From: Ramlibacter sp. WS9
GTDB lineage: Bacteria > Pseudomonadota > Gammaproteobacteria > Burkholderiales > Burkholderiaceae_C
DNA length: 64,000 bases
Reading direction: 5' to 3'
Assembly: GCF_003797765.1 (NCBI RefSeq)
Contig: NZ_RKMB01000004.1
Location: forward strand, 186,001 to 250,000
The notes under the pieces were generated by a model. It was given only the letters and a program-made list of their open reading frames with translations. It was not told where the DNA came from and did not search any database. Position numbers and translations under genes: made by a program. Positions 46,669 to 55,434 of the stretch are shown piece by piece (positions within the stretch are counted from its first letter, which is position 1; every line of letters begins with the position of its first letter).

Positions 46669-48387
46669 ATGACGCAAGGCATGCGCCGCGGCCTCACCTC
46701 CTACGGCGACCCTGACTTTTCCCTTTTCCTGCGCAAGGCCTTCATCAAGGCGATGGGCCTGTCCGATGACGCGCTGTCGCGGCCCGTCGTGGGCATCGCC
46801 AACACCTTCAGCGACTACAACGCCTGCCACGGCAACGTGCCCAAGCTGGTGGAAGCGATCAAGCGCGGCGTGATGCTTGCGGGAGCGCTGCCCATGGAGT
46901 TCCCGACGATCTCCATCCACGAATCGTTCGCGCATCCCACCAGCATGTTCCTGCGCAACCTGATGGCCATGGACACGGAAGAAATGATCCGCGCCCAGCC
47001 AATGGATGCCGTGGTGCTGATCGGCGGATGCGACAAGACCATTCCGGCGCAGATGATGGCGTGCGCCTCAGCGAACGTGCCCACGGTCATCGTGCCGGTG
47101 GGCCCGATGCTGGTGGGCAACTACCAGGGCGAACAACTGGGGGCCTGCACCGACTGCCGGCGCCTGTGGGGCGAACACCGTGGCGGACGCCTCGATGCGC
47201 AACAGATCGAGCGCATCAACGAGCGGCTTGCGCCCACGCCCGGCACCTGCATGGTGATGGGCACCGCCAGCACCATGGCGTGCATCGTGGAGGTCATGGG
47301 CCTCGCCCTGCCCCGTTCGGCCACCATTCCGGCGACGCACGCCGACCGCCTTCGCTCGGCCGAAGCCAGTGGCCAGTTCGCTGCCGCGATGGCCGTGAAC
47401 GGCACGCCGCGCCCGAGCGATCTCATGACGAAAGCTTCGTTTCGAAACGCGATGGTCATCCTGCAGGCCATCGGCGGCTCCACCAACGCGCTGGTGCACC
47501 TCACCGCCGCGGCCGGGCGACTGGGCCTGAAGATCGACCTGGCCGAGTTCGATCGCCTGGGACGCGAGGTGCCGGTTCTTGTCGACCTGAAACCCTCGGG
47601 GCGCCACTACATGGAGCACTTCCACTGGGCCGGCGGGCTGCCGCGCCTGATGCACGAGCTGGAAGGCCTGCTCGATTTGACAACACCCACCGTCATGGGC
47701 GGCACGCTGCGCGACTACATGGAATCGGCGGAGGACGTGCCGAGCCAGGATGTCATCCGCACGCGCGCCGCGCCGATCAACAAGGCCGGCAGCATGGCGG
47801 TGCTGTACGGCAACCTCGCGCCGCGCGGCGCCATCATCAAACAGTCCGCCGCATCGCCCGAACTGATGGTGCACACCGGCCGCGCCGTTGTCTTCGAGTC
47901 GGTGCAGGACCTGACCGAGCGCATCGACGACCCCGCGCTGGACGTCACGGCCGACGATGTCCTCGTCCTGCGCAACGCCGGGCCGCGCGGCGCGCCCGGC
48001 ATGCCCGAGGCCGGCTACCTGCCCATTCCGCGCAAGCTGGGTGAACAAGGCGTGAAGGACATGGTGCGCATCTCCGACGCACGCATGAGCGGCACAGCCT
48101 TCGGAACCATCGTGCTGCACGTGACGCCCGAAGCGGCCGACGGCGGGCCGCTGGGCCTGGTGCGAAACGGCGACCGCATCGCCCTGGATGTGCCTCACAG
48201 GCGCATCGACTTGCTGGTGGACGAGCCGGAACTGGTCCGGCGCCGCGCACAGGCCGCGGCACTTCCGGCAACCGGTGCCCCGGCCCCGGACCGTGGCTAC
48301 GCGGCGCTGTTCCATCGCACCGTGCTGCAGGCCGACGAAGGCTGCGACTTCGACTTCCTGGTCCCCGGCCGCAGCGGTGCGCCATGA
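46669..48387 (+). CDS. IlvD/Edd family sugar-acid dehydratase
   Basis: The 572-residue protein belongs to the Fe-S dehydratases that convert aldonic acids to 2-keto-3-deoxy acids. Candidate cluster ligands are Cys53 (NACHGN), Cys121 (GGCDKT) and Cys194 (PGTCMVMGTAST). The C-terminal half has the beta-barrel motifs and ISDARMSGTAFGTIVLH. Neighbouring lactonase-like and DapA-like genes fit an arabonate, xylonate, fuconate or galactonate dehydratase rather than dihydroxy-acid dehydratase. Its stop overlaps the next ATG by 4 bp. Confidence 0.92.
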   Translation: MTQGMRRGLTSYGDPDFSLFLRKAFIKAMGLSDDALSRPVVGIANTFSDYNACHGNVPKLVEAIKRGVMLAGALPMEFPTISIHESFAHPTSMFLRNLMAMDTEEMIRAQPMDAVVLIGGCDKTIPAQMMACASANVPTVIVPVGPMLVGNYQGEQLGACTDCRRLWGEHRGGRLDAQQIERINERLAPTPGTCMVMGTASTMACIVEVMGLALPRSATIPATHADRLRSAEASGQFAAAMAVNGTPRPSDLMTKASFRNAMVILQAIGGSTNALVHLTAAAGRLGLKIDLAEFDRLGREVPVLVDLKPSGRHYMEHFHWAGGLPRLMHELEGLLDLTTPTVMGGTLRDYMESAEDVPSQDVIRTRAAPINKAGSMAVLYGNLAPRGAIIKQSAASPELMVHTGRAVVFESVQDLTERIDDPALDVTADDVLVLRNAGPRGAPGMPEAGYLPIPRKLGEQGVKDMVRISDARMSGTAFGTIVLHVTPEAADGGPLGLVRNGDRIALDVPHRRIDLLVDEPELVRRRAQAAALPATGAPAPDRGYAALFHRTVLQADEGCDFDFLVPGRSGAP

Positions 48388-49274
48388 GCACCGCTCCTGA
48401 AGTACGGGCCGACTGCGATCCGCCCGCGCGCGTGCCGTCCCAGGCGGCTCGCCGCCTGCCCGCCGGCACCTGCGATTCGCACCTGCATGTGTTCGGCCCG
48501 CAGGCCCGCTACCCACTCGACGCGCGCCGCAACTACACGCCGCACGAGTGCAGCCTCGATGACTACCGGCGAGTCATGCGGGCGATCGGCGTGGATCGCG
48601 CCGTGCTGGTGCAGCCCAGCGTGTACGGAACCGACAACAGCGCCATGCTGGACGCGTTGCGCACGGGGGGTGCTGCATTTCGCGGTGTTGCCGTGCTCGC
48701 GCCCAGCACGGATGACGATGCCCTGAAGGACATGCACGCGCTTGGCGTGCGCGGCATACGGCTGAACCTCGTCAACCCGCAGGTGGTGGGCGAGGATGAA
48801 GTGCTGGCGCTGCTGGAGCGCCTCAAGCGACTCGGACTCGCGTGGCACCTTCAAGTGCTGGCCGACATGGCCCGCGATCCGGGCTCGCTGCTGCCGCTGT
48901 GCGACAAGACCGATGCCCCCATCGTCGTCGACCACATGGGCGAGCTGCCGCCCTTCGCGGGCAAGCACCCGTTGTTCGAACTTCTGAAGTCCGGCCGCTG
49001 CTGGGTGAAGCTGAGCGCCCCGTACCGGGTCAGCGCTGAATCCTCGCCCTATCGCGATGTCGCCGACCTCGCCAGACGCCTGGCCGACGCCAACCCGGCC
49101 CGCGCGCTATGGGGCACCGACTGGCCGCATACCGAATTGCACAACGGCACGCCCGACGCCGCGTTGCTCGCGGAGTTGCTTGCCCTCTGGTTCCCCGATC
49201 GCGCCACGCTCGAGCAGATCTGCGTCACCAATCCCGCCCGCATTTACGAATATCCCCTGGAGAAGACCGAATGA
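48384..49274 (+). CDS. Amidohydrolase family 2 protein, probable sugar lactonase
   Basis: The 296-residue TIM-barrel hydrolase begins CDSHLHVFGP (about residues 31-40), the metal-binding HxH. It continues with QPSVYGTDN, VVDHMGELP and WGTDWPHTE, the 2-pyrone-4,6-dicarboxylate lactonase-like pattern also found in sugar lactonases. It overlaps the dehydratase gene before and the DapA-like gene after by 4 bp each. Lactone hydrolysis between sugar dehydrogenase and dehydratase is the natural role. Confidence 0.88.
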   Translation: MSTAPEVRADCDPPARVPSQAARRLPAGTCDSHLHVFGPQARYPLDARRNYTPHECSLDDYRRVMRAIGVDRAVLVQPSVYGTDNSAMLDALRTGGAAFRGVAVLAPSTDDDALKDMHALGVRGIRLNLVNPQVVGEDEVLALLERLKRLGLAWHLQVLADMARDPGSLLPLCDKTDAPIVVDHMGELPPFAGKHPLFELLKSGRCWVKLSAPYRVSAESSPYRDVADLARRLADANPARALWGTDWPHTELHNGTPDAALLAELLALWFPDRATLEQICVTNPARIYEYPLEKTE

Positions 49275-50179
49275 GAAGCTCCCAGCTGCGCGGCGTCATT
49301 GCCGCCACGGCCACGCCCGTCCATCCCGACTTCTCGCCGGACACGGACACGCTGGTGCCACACCTGCGCAAGCTGCTGGAAGGCGGCTGCGACGCCATCA
49401 ATTTGCTCGGGACTACCGGCGAGGCCAATTCGTTCAGCCTGCGCCAGCGCCTGGCCGTCATGCAGTCCGTGAAGGACGCCGGCCTGCCACTGGACCGGTT
49501 CATGGTGGGCACGGGCGTGTGCTCGCTCGACGAGACCTGCCTGCTCACGCAAGCCGCCGCCGACCTGGGCTTCGCGGGCGCGCTGGTGTTGCCGCCGTTT
49601 TTCTACCCCGGCATCGAGGCCGATGCGCTGGTGTCGTACATCGGCTCGGTCGTCGAACGCGTCGTGCCAGGCCAGCTCGCGCTCTACCTCTATCACATCC
49701 CCCAGAACACGGGGGTTCCCTGGCCCGTCGAAGTGGTGGCCGAACTGGCGCGCAGGCATCCGGTGTTGCGCGGCATCAAGGACAGCTCGGGCGACCTGTC
49801 CTACTCTCGCGGTGTCGTCGCCGCGGCACCGGGGCTGGATGTCTTTCCCAGTTCCGAGGCGACGCTGTGCGACGCCGGCAAGGACGGCTTCGCGGGCTGC
49901 ATCTCCGCCACGACCAACCTCACGGCCGAGGTGTCTCAGCGCGCGTGGCGTCATCAGGACTCGGATGCGGGGCGCGATGCCGCCGCCCAGGCCGCGGCGC
50001 AGCGATCCGTGCTCGCCCGCAAGGCCCTGGTGTCCAGCGTCAAGGCCGCGCTTGGCGTGCTGTACGGCGACATCGATGGCTGGCGTCGCACCTGCCCACC
50101 GCTCTCGGCTCGCTCGGCCCATGAGGCCCGCGAGTTGAGCGAGGAGCTCGAGCAGGCGGGTCTGGCGCTGGCGTCTTGA
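49271..50179 (+). CDS. DapA/NanA-family aldolase or dehydratase
   Basis: The 302-residue TIM barrel has GTTGEANSFS (residues 47-56), Tyr141 in the YHIP motif and Schiff-base Lys170 in RGIKDSSGD. Members related to this cleave 2-keto-3-deoxy sugar acids to pyruvate plus an aldehyde, or dehydrate them. It is coupled to the amidohydrolase gene by an ATGA overlap and ends the operon. Convergent transcription with the beta-galactosidase gene leaves 29 bp between stops. Which of the two reactions it performs is open. Confidence 0.88.
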   Translation: MRSSQLRGVIAATATPVHPDFSPDTDTLVPHLRKLLEGGCDAINLLGTTGEANSFSLRQRLAVMQSVKDAGLPLDRFMVGTGVCSLDETCLLTQAAADLGFAGALVLPPFFYPGIEADALVSYIGSVVERVVPGQLALYLYHIPQNTGVPWPVEVVAELARRHPVLRGIKDSSGDLSYSRGVVAAAPGLDVFPSSEATLCDAGKDGFAGCISATTNLTAEVSQRAWRHQDSDAGRDAAAQAAAQRSVLARKALVSSVKAALGVLYGDIDGWRRTCPPLSARSAHEARELSEELEQAGLALAS

Positions 50180-50208
50180 GCGTTTCCCAAGGCCTCCCGA
50201 CAACATCC

Positions 50209-52350
50209 CTAGTCGAGTTCGATGATGCTGCAGCCATAGGCCGGGAGCGGCAGCTTGCCGCCGCGTACTTTGCCATCGCCGAGCAAATCCTTGCCCGCGG
50301 GGACATTCACGATGCTTGCCGGCTCGCCCAGCGTGTTGAGGATGAACAGCAGGCGGCGGTCCCTGTTCTCGCGGATGGTCGCTTCGACGCCGGCCGGCAC
50401 GTCGGCGATGAGCGGCACGATACCGGCGGGCGCCAGCACCTGATCGGCAAGCACCTCGACCAGAGCATCGCTGAGGTACGTGCCGAGGTAGATCACATTG
50501 CCCTTGCCGACTTTGCGCGAAGTCATCGCGGCCTGGCCCTCGGCGAAGCGGCTGGCCCAGCGGCCGATGACCTCTGTGCCCGGCGCCACCTTCAGCAGCT
50601 CATAGAGATGCGCCGCCGTCACCTGTGCATTGCCGATCTTGAGGTCGTATTTCCTGCTGGCCGACGTGGCCGGCAATTTCTTGCGCACCGTGTTGACGCC
50701 GAAGCGGCCGCCGTGCTCGAACAGGCCGTCGCCGCCGATCGGCGTGAGCAGGCCGAACTCCTCCACGGTGATCCCGGCCAGCGCCGAGAGCGTCTTGCCC
50801 GGCGAGGTGTCGCGGATGACGTGGTTGTTAACGTCGCGTGATCCGGTGCGGCCGCCCAGGATCACGGTCCCACCCGCCTTGGCGAAGGCCTCGATCCGCG
50901 CCGTCCACGCATCGGTCCACTTCAGCCAATGCGGCACGTAGAGCGCCTTGAGCTTGCTGAGATCATCCTCGGGATGGATGAAGCCGCAGGCGATGTTGTG
51001 GCGGTAGCAATAGCGGTGCAGCAGCGTCGCATCGTCCTGCGGGCTCGGCATGCCGATGGGGTAGGAGCGGTGCATCTCCTGATTGTCGAAATCTGATCCG
51101 GCGATGCCCAAATCCATGCGCACATGCGTGCCGAGGATCTTGTCCTTGAGCGCCGTGACCTCACCCGCAAACTGCTTGGCCTCGTCATAGCGCCGCCGCG
51201 GGATGTCGTCGTGATCGATGATGCCCATCCAATAGATCTCGGCGCCGAAATGCGCCGGCCGCCAGCGGAAGAACATCACGCCATCGGCGCCGCGCGCCAC
51301 TGACGCATAGGCCATGCGGCGCATCTCGCCGGGTTCGGGCGTCAGCGTCGAGAAGTTCGGCTGCGCACCGAAGCCCGATTGCTGCTCGGGCACGATGAAG
51401 TTGCCGGTGAAGCCGCGGCAGATGTCGAGATGCAGCGCCTGCACCTCGCCGACGCCGCCGACCCGCTGCATCTCGTCATAGAGATGCGGGTACATGTCGA
51501 AGCCGAGAAAATCGAGATCGGTCGAGAACTCGCCGCGGAAGTCGATATCGTCGATCTTTCCCAGATTGTGGAAGACGAACCAGTCTGGATGGGTGGCGCG
51601 CAGGATCAGCACCTGATCGTGCTGGAACCGCGCTGTGACGAAGGCGAGGAAGCGGTGATAGTCGACCACATGGGTCGGCCCGACCGGGGCAGGTGCGTAG
51701 TCGAGGGGCAGCACCACTTGCTCGAAATCGTCGTAGGCGGTGGCCCAGAAATGCCCGCCCCACGCATCGTTGAGCGCGGCGATGGTCTTGTACTTGTCCT
51801 TGAGGAAGGCCTGGAACTCGGCCAGCGTCACCGGACCGTAGGACAGCGATCCAGAGGTATTGAGCTCGTTGTCCGTCTGCCAGCCGATGATGTGCGAATT
51901 GCCGCGATAGTGCTCGGCCATCGCCTTGGTGATGCGCTTCGAATGCTCGCGGAACACCCCGCTTGCAAGGTTGGCGTGCTGGCGTGAGCCATGGCTCATG
52001 GCGCGTCCATTGGCATCGACGCGCAACACTTCGGGATAACGCGCCGTCAGCCAGCGCGGCGGCGTCGCCGTCGGCGTGCACATGATGGTCTTGATGCCGG
52101 CTCCGCCCAGCACATCGATGGCCCGATCGAACAAATCGAAATCGAACGTTCCCTCGTGCGGCTCCAGGATGTGCCAGGCGAATTCCGCCAGCCGTACCGT
52201 GTTGAAGCCCGCCGCGGCCATGCGGTCGGCGTCGCGCTGCCAATAGCTCTCATCGACATGCTCCGGGTAATGCGGGGTACCGACGAGGAATGTGTCGGTC
52301 GCGATCGGCCGCCAGACAGAGAGCGGCGCGGATTTCGAGGCAGTCGTCAT
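50209..52350 (-). CDS. Beta-galactosidase, glycoside hydrolase family 42
   Basis: The 713-residue cytoplasmic enzyme removes terminal beta-galactosyl residues. The GH42 barrel covers residues about 25-400, with HYPEHVDESYWQRD, the acid/base Glu162 in WQTDNE and the likely nucleophile Glu322 in FIVPEQQSG. A trimerisation domain and a small beta domain follow. There is no signal peptide. ATG at 52350 is used. It is transcribed away from an ABC importer across an operator-rich region shared with two other promoters of the window. Confidence 0.94.
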   Translation of the reverse strand: MTTASKSAPLSVWRPIATDTFLVGTPHYPEHVDESYWQRDADRMAAAGFNTVRLAEFAWHILEPHEGTFDFDLFDRAIDVLGGAGIKTIMCTPTATPPRWLTARYPEVLRVDANGRAMSHGSRQHANLASGVFREHSKRITKAMAEHYRGNSHIIGWQTDNELNTSGSLSYGPVTLAEFQAFLKDKYKTIAALNDAWGGHFWATAYDDFEQVVLPLDYAPAPVGPTHVVDYHRFLAFVTARFQHDQVLILRATHPDWFVFHNLGKIDDIDFRGEFSTDLDFLGFDMYPHLYDEMQRVGGVGEVQALHLDICRGFTGNFIVPEQQSGFGAQPNFSTLTPEPGEMRRMAYASVARGADGVMFFRWRPAHFGAEIYWMGIIDHDDIPRRRYDEAKQFAGEVTALKDKILGTHVRMDLGIAGSDFDNQEMHRSYPIGMPSPQDDATLLHRYCYRHNIACGFIHPEDDLSKLKALYVPHWLKWTDAWTARIEAFAKAGGTVILGGRTGSRDVNNHVIRDTSPGKTLSALAGITVEEFGLLTPIGGDGLFEHGGRFGVNTVRKKLPATSASRKYDLKIGNAQVTAAHLYELLKVAPGTEVIGRWASRFAEGQAAMTSRKVGKGNVIYLGTYLSDALVEVLADQVLAPAGIVPLIADVPAGVEATIRENRDRRLLFILNTLGEPASIVNVPAGKDLLGDGKVRGGKLPLPAYGCSIIELD

Positions 52351-52356
52351 AGTCAC

Positions 52357-52398
52357 TGGTAAGACCAATCTTTACAGATCTGCAAAGTGGTATTACCA
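52357..52398. promoter_or_regulatory. Paired GntR-type operators at the beta-galactosidase/ABC importer divergent promoter
   Basis: TGGTAAGACCAAT (52357-52369) and TGGTATTACCA (52388-52398) both follow the TGGTnnnACCA pattern of FCD-type GntR regulators. They flank and overlap a predicted plus-strand promoter. The first is the same sequence as an operator at 59111. A further TTGGCCA pair lies at about 52409-52422. Confidence 0.6.
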
Positions 52399-52399
52399 T
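52371..52399 (+). promoter_or_regulatory. Predicted promoter of the polar-amino-acid-type ABC operon
   Basis: TTTACA (52371-52376) and TACCAT (52394-52399) are spaced 17 bp. The -10 is embedded in the second operator and the first operator ends next to the -35, which fits repression by a dimeric GntR regulator. Confidence 0.45.
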
Positions 52400-52453
52400 A
52401 ACCTGAGTTTGGCCATTTGGCCAGACCCATGGCCGCAAGCGCCGGGAGCTACG

Positions 52454-52546
52454 ATGAACATAGGCGGGCTTTTGACTCACCACAGGCCGGGAGCGGCCAG
52501 CAAGGCGCGTCCGGCCTCTCACGTTGGGCCGGCCGGCGCGCCCTGA
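52454..52546 (+). CDS. Possible 30-residue leader ORF before the ABC operon
   Basis: An ATG at 52454 with a good GGGAG site 5 nt before it opens a 30-codon frame (MNIGGLLTHHRP...) that ends 3 bp before the permease ATG at 52550. The permease itself has no clear Shine-Dalgarno, so it may be translated by coupling to this ORF. It matches no known family and could be chance. Confidence 0.3.
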   Translation: MNIGGLLTHHRPGAASKARPASHVGPAGAP

Positions 52547-52549
52547 GCC

Positions 52550-53233
52550 ATGCGTTACGAGCTCGACTTCGCTGCACCGCTGGCCTACGCGCCGGACCTG
52601 CTGCTGGGCGCGGCGACCACCGTCGGGTTGTCGGTCGCCACCACCGTGTTCGGCTTCGGCCTCGGCGTGGTCTGCGCCGTTGCGCGCAGCGGCCGCACCG
52701 GCGCGGCCGCCCGGGTCGCCGGTGCCTATGTCGAGACGATCCGCAACACGCCGCTGCTGGTGCAGATCTTCATCGTCTACTTCGGCCTGGCGTCGGTCGG
52801 CTTCAAGCTCGGCGTCTTCACCGCCGCGACCCTGGCGCTGGTCATCAACGTCGGCGCCTACACGGGCGAGATCGTGCGCGCGGGCATCGAGTCGGTCCCG
52901 CGCAGCCAACTCGAAGCGGCGCAATGCCTGGCGCTCGGCCGCTGGCAGGTGCTTCGGCACGTGGTGCTCCCGCCGGCGATCGAACGGGTGTGGCCGGCGC
53001 TGACCAGCCAGTACGTGCTGCTGATGCTGGCCACTTCCGTCACCTCGCAGATCTCGACCGAGGAACTGACGGCGGTCGCCAACCGCATTCAGTCCGACAC
53101 TTTTCGCTCGGTCGAAACCTACCTGATCGTCGCCGCCGCGTACCTGGCGCTGTCGCTGCTGATGCGGGTGCTGTACTGGGCCGTTGGAAGCTTGGCCTTT
53201 CCGCGCCGGCGCCGGCTGGGGACACCGTTGTGA
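52550..53233 (+). CDS. Polar amino acid-type ABC transporter permease 1
   Basis: The 227-residue HisM/GlnP-family permease has about five helices, YVETIRNTPLLVQIFIVYFGL (the family's PLL motif) and the EAA-type loop VPRSQLEAAQCLALGRWQVLRHVVLPPA. Its TGA overlaps the GTG start of permease 2 (GTGA). The ligand may be an amino acid or another small polar acid; the genes around it are for sugars and hydroxy acids. Confidence 0.92.
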   Translation: MRYELDFAAPLAYAPDLLLGAATTVGLSVATTVFGFGLGVVCAVARSGRTGAAARVAGAYVETIRNTPLLVQIFIVYFGLASVGFKLGVFTAATLALVINVGAYTGEIVRAGIESVPRSQLEAAQCLALGRWQVLRHVVLPPAIERVWPALTSQYVLLMLATSVTSQISTEELTAVANRIQSDTFRSVETYLIVAAAYLALSLLMRVLYWAVGSLAFPRRRRLGTPL

Positions 53234-53880
53234 TCGGCTTGACGCCCGAGCAGCTGCTGTTCCTGCTGCGTGGTTTCGGCTGGACCATCGTGCTGTCGCT
53301 GCTGGCCTTCGCCGGCGGCGCGGCGCTGGGTTTCGTGCTGGCGCTGACGCGGGTCTACGCGCCACGTCCGCTGCGCGTGCTTGCGATGCTGTACATCCAG
53401 TTGATCCAGGGCACCCCGCTGCTGATCCTGCTGTTCCTGACCTACTTCGGCTTGCCGGCGCTGGGCCTGGTCGTCGACCCGCTGCTCGCGGCGGCCATCG
53501 GCCTGTCGACCTACGTCTCGGCCTACCTGGGCGAGATCTGGCGCGGCTGCCTGGAAGCGGTGCCGCGCACGCAGGAAGAGGCCGCCGCGTGCCTGGCCTT
53601 GAACTGGCGCCAGCGCCTGATCCACGTGATCCTGCCGCAGGCGCTGAAGATCGCCACGCCGCCGACGGTGGGTTTCATGGTGCAGATCATCAAGAACACG
53701 TCGCTGGCATCCACGATCGGCTTCGTCGAACTGGTGCGCGCCGGTCAGATGATCAACAACTCGACCTTCCGCCCGTTCGTCGTCTTCGTGATGATCGCAG
53801 CGCTGTACTTCGCGCTGTGTTATCCGCTGTCGGCCTGGAGCCAGCGTCTGGAGCGGAGGTTCGATGTCGCCCATCGTTGA
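53230..53880 (+). CDS. Polar amino acid-type ABC transporter permease 2
   Basis: The 216-residue permease has LIQGTPLLILLFLTYFGLP and the EAA-type loop VPRTQEEAAACLALNWRQRLIHVILPQA. It starts with GTG at 53230 inside the stop of permease 1; the frame is open far upstream but overlaps that gene. It pairs with permease 1 as a heterodimeric channel, and overlaps the ATPase gene by 17 bp. Confidence 0.91.
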   Translation: MIGLTPEQLLFLLRGFGWTIVLSLLAFAGGAALGFVLALTRVYAPRPLRVLAMLYIQLIQGTPLLILLFLTYFGLPALGLVVDPLLAAAIGLSTYVSAYLGEIWRGCLEAVPRTQEEAAACLALNWRQRLIHVILPQALKIATPPTVGFMVQIIKNTSLASTIGFVELVRAGQMINNSTFRPFVVFVMIAALYFALCYPLSAWSQRLERRFDVAHR

Positions 53881-54646
53881 AGTCACCGAGGTGTACAAGC
53901 GCTTCGGCACCGTGAGCGTGCTCGAAGGCGTGTCGTTCCAGGTCCGGCCGGGGTCGGTGGTGGCCATCATCGGCCGCAGCGGCTCGGGCAAGAGCACGGC
54001 GCTGCGCTGCATCAACCGTCTGGAGACGATAGACGCCGGCCAGATCAGGGTTTGCGGGCACGACGTCACGTCGCCGAAGCTGGACGTGAACCGCCTGCAC
54101 CGCGACGTCGGCATCGTGTTCCAGAGCTACAACCTGTTCCCGCACCTCACGGCCGAAGAGAACGTCTTGCTCGCGCCGCGCCTCGTGCTGAAGCTGCCGC
54201 GCAGCGAACAGCGCGAGCTGGCGGCCCACGTGCTGGCGCAGGTGGACCTGGCGGACAAGGCGCAGGCCTATCCGTCGCAGCTTTCAGGCGGGCAGCAGCA
54301 GCGCGTGGCGATCGCACGCTCGCTGGCGATGAAGCCGAGCCTGATGCTGTTCGACGAAATCACGTCGGCGCTGGACCCCGAGCTCACCGGCGAGGTGTTG
54401 AAGGTGATCGAGGGCCTGGCGCAGGGCGGCATGTCGATGATCCTGGTCACCCACGAGATGGCCTTCGCGCGCAAGGTCGCCGATCACGTGATCTACATGC
54501 ACCGCGGCAAGGTCTGGGAAGAAGGCCCTGCTGAAATGCTAGCCGCTCCTCGCACCCAGGAACTGGCCCAGTTCCTGGGTACCGAGCTGAGGCCTGCAAA
54601 GGCCGCTGCTGTTGTCCACCAACCTGCTGTTGTTCACCAACCATAA
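53864..54646 (+). CDS. Polar amino acid-type ABC transporter ATP-binding protein, GlnQ-like
   Basis: The 260-residue ATPase has Walker A GRSGSGKST (residues 40-48), FQSYNLFPHLTAEEN, signature LSGGQQQRVAIARSL and Walker B LMLFDEITSALDPE. The sequence after residue 245 is a short repetitive tail (VVHQPAVVHQP) that is unusual for the family and may be dispensable. The binding-protein gene follows 11 bp downstream. Confidence 0.93.
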   Translation: MSPIVEVTEVYKRFGTVSVLEGVSFQVRPGSVVAIIGRSGSGKSTALRCINRLETIDAGQIRVCGHDVTSPKLDVNRLHRDVGIVFQSYNLFPHLTAEENVLLAPRLVLKLPRSEQRELAAHVLAQVDLADKAQAYPSQLSGGQQQRVAIARSLAMKPSLMLFDEITSALDPELTGEVLKVIEGLAQGGMSMILVTHEMAFARKVADHVIYMHRGKVWEEGPAEMLAAPRTQELAQFLGTELRPAKAAAVVHQPAVVHQP

Positions 54647-54657
54647 GGAGACTCTCT

Positions 54658-55422
54658 ATGATTCGCCGTTCCACTTTGCTCAAGGCCGCGCTCGCTTTCA
54701 CCGCCGTCGCCGCGATGGCCAGCGCCCATGCCGATCTACTCGACGACATCAAGGCGGCGAAGAAGATCCGCATCGCCATCGACCTCGGCACGCCGCCGTA
54801 CGGCATGACCGACGGCCAGATGAACCCAACCGGCTCCGACGTCGAGACCGCGCGCCTGCTGGCCAAGGACCTGGGCGTCGCGCTCGAGATCGTGCAGACC
54901 ACGGGCGCCAACCGCATCCCCTTCCTGCAGACCAACAAGGCCGACATCGTCGTCTCCTCGTTGTCGGTCACGCCCGAGCGCGCGCAGGTCATCGATTTTT
55001 CGGTGCCCTATGCGCAGATCCTCTCGGTGGTGGTGGGGCCGAAGACCGCAGCCATCAAGAGCTTCGACGACCTCGCGGGCAAACGCGTCGGCACCACGCG
55101 CGGCACCACCAACGACAGGCTGGCGACCGAGAGCGCCAAGGGGGCGCAGATCGTCCGCTTCGACGACGACGCAACGCTCCTCACCGCGGTCTCCACCGGC
55201 CAGGTGGAGATCGCAGCCACCGCGCCGTCGCTGGTCAAGGTGATCCGTACCAACGCGCCGCAGCGCGACATCGAGGTGAAGTTCGTGATGAAGGCCTTCC
55301 CGCTGGGCATCGGCATGCGCAAGGGCGAAGCGAAGCTGCAGACGTGGATCAACGACTGGATCCAGGCCAACACCGCCAACGGCCAGCTGACGGCGATCCA
55401 GAAGAAATACCACGGCGACTGA
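54658..55422 (+). CDS. ABC transporter substrate-binding protein, family 3
   Basis: The 254-residue periplasmic protein (SBP_bac_3) has a signal peptide of about 24 residues (ending SAHA). The mature part shows IRIAIDLGTPPYGMTDGQMNPTG, DIVVSSLSVTPERAQVIDFS and GTTRGTTNDRL. It starts at ATG 54658 behind AAGGAG. It completes the importer encoded just before. The neighbouring Ldh2-type dehydrogenase suggests a hydroxy- or keto-acid ligand, which is only inference. Confidence 0.92.
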   Translation: MIRRSTLLKAALAFTAVAAMASAHADLLDDIKAAKKIRIAIDLGTPPYGMTDGQMNPTGSDVETARLLAKDLGVALEIVQTTGANRIPFLQTNKADIVVSSLSVTPERAQVIDFSVPYAQILSVVVGPKTAAIKSFDDLAGKRVGTTRGTTNDRLATESAKGAQIVRFDDDATLLTAVSTGQVEIAATAPSLVKVIRTNAPQRDIEVKFVMKAFPLGIGMRKGEAKLQTWINDWIQANTANGQLTAIQKKYHGD

Positions 55423-55434
55423 GGGCCGGCGCCG

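Noticed and set aside
52417..53229. Upstream extension of permease 2 across permease 1
   Set aside because: It reads permease 1 in another frame; the GTG at 53230 fits the family and the GTGA coupling.
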